Part shown: in pieces, positions 6,783-9,320 of the stretch
Layout of the letters: the number at the start of each line of letters is the position of its first letter
How positions within the stretch are numbered: the stretch's first letter is position 1
Assembly: GCA_027037155.1 (NCBI GenBank)
Contig: JALWBK010000149.1
Location: forward strand, 1-9,320
DNA: 9,320 nucleotides
Source of the DNA: a bacterium
GTDB lineage: Bacteria; Thermosulfidibacterota; Thermosulfidibacteria; Thermosulfidibacterales; Thermosulfidibacteraceae
Direction: 5' to 3'
The notes under the pieces: generated by a model
Told to the model about the DNA's origin: nothing
Databases searched by the model: none
What the model saw: only the letters and a program-made list of their open reading frames with translations
Program-made: the position numbers and the translations under genes

Positions 6783-7676
6783 ATGAAAAAGGTGCTGGTT
6801 ATAGGTGGTCCCACTGCCACTGGTAAGAGTGACCTTGCCGTTGAACTTGCGACGATCTTTGATGGAGAAGTGGTGAATGCCGATTCTGTACAGATTTACA
6901 GGGGGATGGACATAGGAACCGCCAAACCGCCTTTGGAGGTGAGAAAGAGGGTTCCCCATCATCTCTTTGATGTGACAACCATTGATGACCCGTGGGATGT
7001 GAAGAGATACGAAAAAGAGGCCGTTGAGGTGGTGGAAGGGATTTTAGGGCGGGGGAAGCTTCCCATAGTTGTGGGTGGTAGTGGCTTTTACATAGATGGT
7101 CTTCTTTATGGAGTTCCTGAGGCTCCCGGTTCTGACGAATCTTTGAGGAGGATTCTTTCTAAGTGTTCCGATGGGCTGCTCAGGTTTGTCTTGGAGAGGG
7201 TGGATGCTGAAAGGGCTTCCAAGATACATCCCTCAGATAGAAAGAGGCTTTTGAGGGCGGTGGAGATCTATCTTCTTACGGGCACTCCTCCCAGCAGGTT
7301 TGAGTGGGAAAGGGGATCGGAGAGATGGGATACGTTGAAGATAGCTCTTGATTTGCCAAGGGATGAGTTGAAGGAAAGGATCTACAAGAGGGTTGACGAC
7401 ATGATGGCAAGGGGATGGTTGGATGAGGTTAGAGCTTTAGTGAAAGAGTACGGTATGGACAACAGGTTGCTTAACGAGACCCTTGGCTACAGGGAGTTAG
7501 TGCAGTTTTTGAAGGGTGAGGTTGGTTTGGAGGAGGCGGTTGATAGGATAAAACGTGCCACGTACAGGTACTCCAAGAGGCAGAGAACCTGGTTTAAGGG
7601 AAGGGGATTTACGTTTTACGATGCGAGAAAAAAGGAGGAGATCTTGGAGACTGTGAAGAGGTGGCTTGATGATTAG
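6783..7676 (+). CDS. miaA: tRNA dimethylallyltransferase MiaA, 297 aa
   Basis: MiaA transfers the dimethylallyl group from DMAPP to N6 of A37 in tRNAs reading codons that begin with U, the first step of ms2i6A modification. P-loop GPTATGKS (9-16); [18 protein letters not shown] (32-49), which contains the catalytic and DMAPP-site Asp34; [10 protein letters not shown] (98-107); [19 protein letters not shown] (149-167); and the C-terminal tRNA-contact block [11 protein letters not shown] (232-242) with [14 protein letters not shown] (258-271). Length is normal and complete. The ATG at 6783 puts the P-loop at the usual distance from the N-terminus, although no Shine-Dalgarno sequence precedes it (CATTAACT lies directly upstream). 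It is first gene of an operon; the rsmD start lies within its last codons (8-base overlap). Confidence 0.97.
   Translation: MKKVLVIGGPTATGKSDLAVELATIFDGEVVNADSVQIYRGMDIGTAKPPLEVRKRVPHHLFDVTTIDDPWDVKRYEKEAVEVVEGILGRGKLPIVVGGSGFYIDGLLYGVPEAPGSDESLRRILSKCSDGLLRFVLERVDAERASKIHPSDRKRLLRAVEIYLLTGTPPSRFEWERGSERWDTLKIALDLPRDELKERIYKRVDDMMARGWLDEVRALVKEYGMDNRLLNETLGYRELVQFLKGEVGLEEAVDRIKRATYRYSKRQRTWFKGRGFTFYDARKKEEILETVKRWLDD
7658..7663 (+). promoter_or_regulatory. Ribosome binding site of rsmD, inside miaA
   Basis: GAGGTG within the miaA 3' end, 5 bases before the ATG at 7669. The alternative in-frame TTG at 7666 would sit only 2 bases away, so the ATG is preferred. Confidence 0.55.
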
Positions 7677-8211
7677 GATTGTGGGGGGTGAAGCGAAAGG
7701 GAGAAGGATAAAAAGCCCGCCGGGAAGGGCCACAAGACCCATGATAGCCACTCTGAGAAAGGTGCTGTTTGATACGCTTGGTGATAGGGTTTACGGGTGT
7801 AAGTTTTTAGACGTTTTTGGAGGGGCAGGTACCGTTGGGATAGAGGCATTGAGCCGGGGTGCTCAGAGGGTGGTTTATGTGGAGAAGGATCCTAAGATGG
7901 TGAGGTTAATTGAGGAGAACTTACGCCTTTTGGGGTATGAGGGCAAAGCAGAGGTAATAAGAGGAGATGCCTTTAAAGCGCCCCAGTTTTTGCAAAGCTA
8001 CGCTCCCTTTGACGTTGTGTTTTTGGGCCCTCCTTATGGGATTAAGGGTATAGAGAAACTGCCTTCCCTTTATATCTCTCTTGTGCGGGAAGAGGGGGTG
8101 CTTGTTGTACAGCATCATCACAAAACACCTTTGGCCCTTGATTGTGGTTGTGAGGTTAAGGTAAAAAAGATTGGAGAGAATCAGCTCACTTTCTTTTACG
8201 TGGGGGTGGAA
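7669..8211 (+). CDS. rsmD: RsmD-like rRNA methyltransferase with atypical GPPY motif, 181 aa (stop codon runs to 8214)
   Basis: Full extent is 7669-8214 including the TGA stop. RsmD uses S-adenosylmethionine to methylate N2 of a guanine in 16S rRNA (G966 in E. coli). The N-terminal [14 protein letters not shown] (1-14) and [15 protein letters not shown] (23-37) match the family's GRKL and RPT..vREalFN blocks. The SAM-binding strand is [20 protein letters not shown] (46-65), where DLFAGSG is usual, followed by VEKD (71-74) and RGDAF (98-102). Motif IV, normally DPPY/DPPF, reads GPPY (120-123; codons GGC CCT CCT TAT), so the acidic or Asn catalytic residue is missing. The C-terminal [12 protein letters not shown] (167-178) fits the last family strands. 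Position between miaA and coaD supports the assignment, since rsmD-coaD pairs are common. It is an RsmD homologue; whether it keeps the usual activity is open. Confidence 0.85.
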
Positions 8212-8711
8212 TGAGCAAGAGCTTGGCCATCTATCCTGGAACCTTTGATCCCATCACCTACGGGCACTTGGATATTCTGAAAAGGGCTGCCAGCATATTT
8301 GATGAGGTGATTATTGCCGTTGCTTACAACATGAGAAAGGGCCCTCTCTTTACCGTTGAGGAGCGACTGGAAATGATTGAAAGGTGTATAGAGGAGGCGG
8401 GTTTAAAGAATGTAAAGGCGGAGGCCTTCAATTCTCTGCTTATAGAGTATGCCAAAAGTAAGGGCGCCAAGGTTATTATAAGGGGCTTAAGAGCTGTTTC
8501 GGACTTTGAGTATGAGTTCCAGATGGCTTTGATGAACAGAAAGCTCTATCCAGAGATAGAGACCTTTTTTATGATGCCCAGCGAGCAGTACACATACGTG
8601 AGCTCGCGCATAGTTAAAGAGATCGCCTCCTACGGGGGAAACGTTCGCTGCTTAGTACCTCCCTTTATAGCGGATCGCCTCTATGCGAAGCTGTTGAAAA
8701 AGGAACAGTAG
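8211..8711 (+). CDS. coaD: Phosphopantetheine adenylyltransferase CoaD, 166 aa
   Basis: CoaD joins ATP and 4'-phosphopantetheine to give dephospho-CoA, the penultimate step of coenzyme A synthesis, as a cytoplasmic hexamer. The nucleotidyltransferase signature [17 protein letters not shown] (6-22) contains TxGH (16-19). [20 protein letters not shown] (87-106) carries the substrate-binding Arg91, and [15 protein letters not shown] (129-143) is the family's S-S-x-hydrophobic-KEI block. Length is slightly above the usual 160 or so, owing to a short Lys-rich tail. The ATG overlaps the rsmD stop as ATGA, with GGGGGTGGA immediately upstream acting as ribosome binding site inside rsmD. It is last gene of miaA-rsmD-coaD, convergent with the chemoreceptor gene, with 19 bases between the stop codons. 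Confidence 0.97.
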   Translation: MSKSLAIYPGTFDPITYGHLDILKRAASIFDEVIIAVAYNMRKGPLFTVEERLEMIERCIEEAGLKNVKAEAFNSLLIEYAKSKGAKVIIRGLRAVSDFEYEFQMALMNRKLYPEIETFFMMPSEQYTYVSSRIVKEIASYGGNVRCLVPPFIADRLYAKLLKKEQ

Positions 8712-8738
8712 CTTACACAATCACAGCTTTTTATTTTT
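8688..8738 (+). terminator. Possible intrinsic terminator after coaD
   Basis: AAGCTGT (8688-8694, in the last coaD codons) can pair with ACAGCTT (8723-8729), followed by a T-rich run TTTTTATTTTT that ends at 8738. The loop is long (28 bases) and the stem is only 7 pairs plus a possible G-T pair, so the prediction is weak. It is the only termination signal I can see for the miaA-rsmD-coaD operon, and its tail lies over the 3' end of the opposite gene. Confidence 0.35.
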
Positions 8739-9320
8739 CCACGTTGATACCTACCCTGAGATTACCCCACACCTTCCCTTCCACCATTATGGGCATATCT
8801 GCCTCAAGCATGATCTCGCCTGTGTCCCTGAAGTAGACCTGTAGGAGCAGAGGATCTGTGTTTTTGGCTGCTCTTAGTCCCACGGGGTCTTGGTATATTC
8901 TCTGTCCTCTACTGTACTTCAAGTCTTCCTGGTAGTTTCCTGTGAGGGGGCGGTCAAACTGGCTGTTGTGGGCAGGGCAATAGCCGTTATTGTCCACCGC
9001 TACTACGTATACGAGCTTTGGGTGCTTGCTTAAATATTCGTCTTCAATGGGTTGTATGTATTTTTTGAAAAAGTCGGTGAATCTCGTTTTGAACTTTTGG
9101 GGGTTGGTGTTAGGGATTTCTACGTAGTTTCTATCCCAGATGTCGGAGCTACTGATAATGCCATCCTTTAGCGCTTTCTGGATGGTCTCTTCTATCTTTT
9201 GCTTTGCCTCTCTGGCTATATCCAAAATCCTTTCAAGCTCATGTCCTGTCTTAAATTTCTGCAGCACTTTGGTGGTTATATCAAGTATGCCTTCTAAATC
9301 GGTGGAGCTCTGCTCAACCC
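8731..9320 (-). CDS. C-terminal part of a methyl-accepting chemotaxis protein with a C-terminal sensor-like domain (partial)
   Basis: The reading frame stays open to the right edge, so this is the 3' end of a longer gene; the in-frame GTG at 9267 is not taken as the start. The first visible residues, [20 protein letters not shown], match the end of an MCP signalling/methylation helix. After a short helix ([17 protein letters not shown]) comes a domain of about 140 residues with [19 protein letters not shown], an [20 protein letters not shown] block, [20 protein letters not shown], and a final [17 protein letters not shown] recognise this as the Cache/PAS-like extension found after the signalling domain in some proteobacterial chemoreceptors. 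It would lie in the cytoplasm behind the CheA/CheW-contacting tip and may bind a small ligand or cofactor; the ligand is unknown. A Cys (in NGYCPAH), where relatives as I recall them have a non-Cys residue, is worth noting. Confidence 0.75.
   Translation of the reverse strand, partial: VEQSSTDLEGILDITTKVLQKFKTGHELERILDIAREAKQKIEETIQKALKDGIISSSDIWDRNYVEIPNTNPQKFKTRFTDFFKKYIQPIEDEYLSKHPKLVYVVAVDNNGYCPAHNSQFDRPLTGNYQEDLKYSRGQRIYQDPVGLRAAKNTDPLLLQVYFRDTGEIMLEADMPIMVEGKVWGNLRVGINVEK

Overview
This window reads as chromosomal DNA from an anaerobic, probably thermophilic bacterium. The proteins are rich in Lys, Glu, Ile and Val, most Arg codons are AGA or AGG, genes are tightly packed or overlapping, and the mix is characteristic: a CoA-disulfide/polysulfide-reductase-type flavoprotein, a BCAM0308-family zinc-ribbon protein and a chemoreceptor with a C-terminal sensor domain. 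A Thermodesulfobacteriota-like (former deltaproteobacterial) host seems most likely to me, but Synergistota or another anaerobic phylum cannot be excluded. There is no rRNA, tRNA, insertion sequence, CRISPR array, prophage or long repeat.

Layout, left to right. (1) A minus-strand group from 2648 down to 34: a YihY/BrkB-family membrane protein with a C-terminal winged-helix-like domain, a polytopic membrane protein of unknown function overlapping it by 7 bases, then, after a 57-base gap with its own possible -10 box, a small BCAM0308-family protein. (2) A plus-strand CoA-disulfide reductase/rhodanese fusion (2760-4457), divergent from yihY. (3) A minus-strand era-mgtE pair (6707 down to 4447). 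The Era GTPase gene is upstream, and its 3' end overlaps the start of the MgtE magnesium transporter gene by 58 bases. The mgtE 3' end overlaps the flavoprotein gene convergently by 11 bases. (4) A plus-strand operon miaA-rsmD-coaD (6783-8711) with 8- and 4-base overlaps. (5) The 3' end of a minus-strand chemoreceptor gene entering from the right edge (8731-9320).

Most of the content is housekeeping: ribosome assembly (Era, RsmD), tRNA modification (MiaA), coenzyme A synthesis (CoaD) and Mg2+ uptake (MgtE). CoaD makes the CoA precursor and the flavoprotein is of a class that reduces CoA disulfide/persulfide and polysulfide, but they are separate transcription units and I infer no direct link.

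I found no convincing undescribed multi-gene system. The points most worth a second look are an RsmD-like methyltransferase with GPPY in place of the catalytic DPPY/NPPY motif, a compact divergent era/miaA promoter region that predicts a leaderless miaA mRNA, the 58-base era/mgtE overlap, and the uncharacterised membrane protein coupled to yihY.
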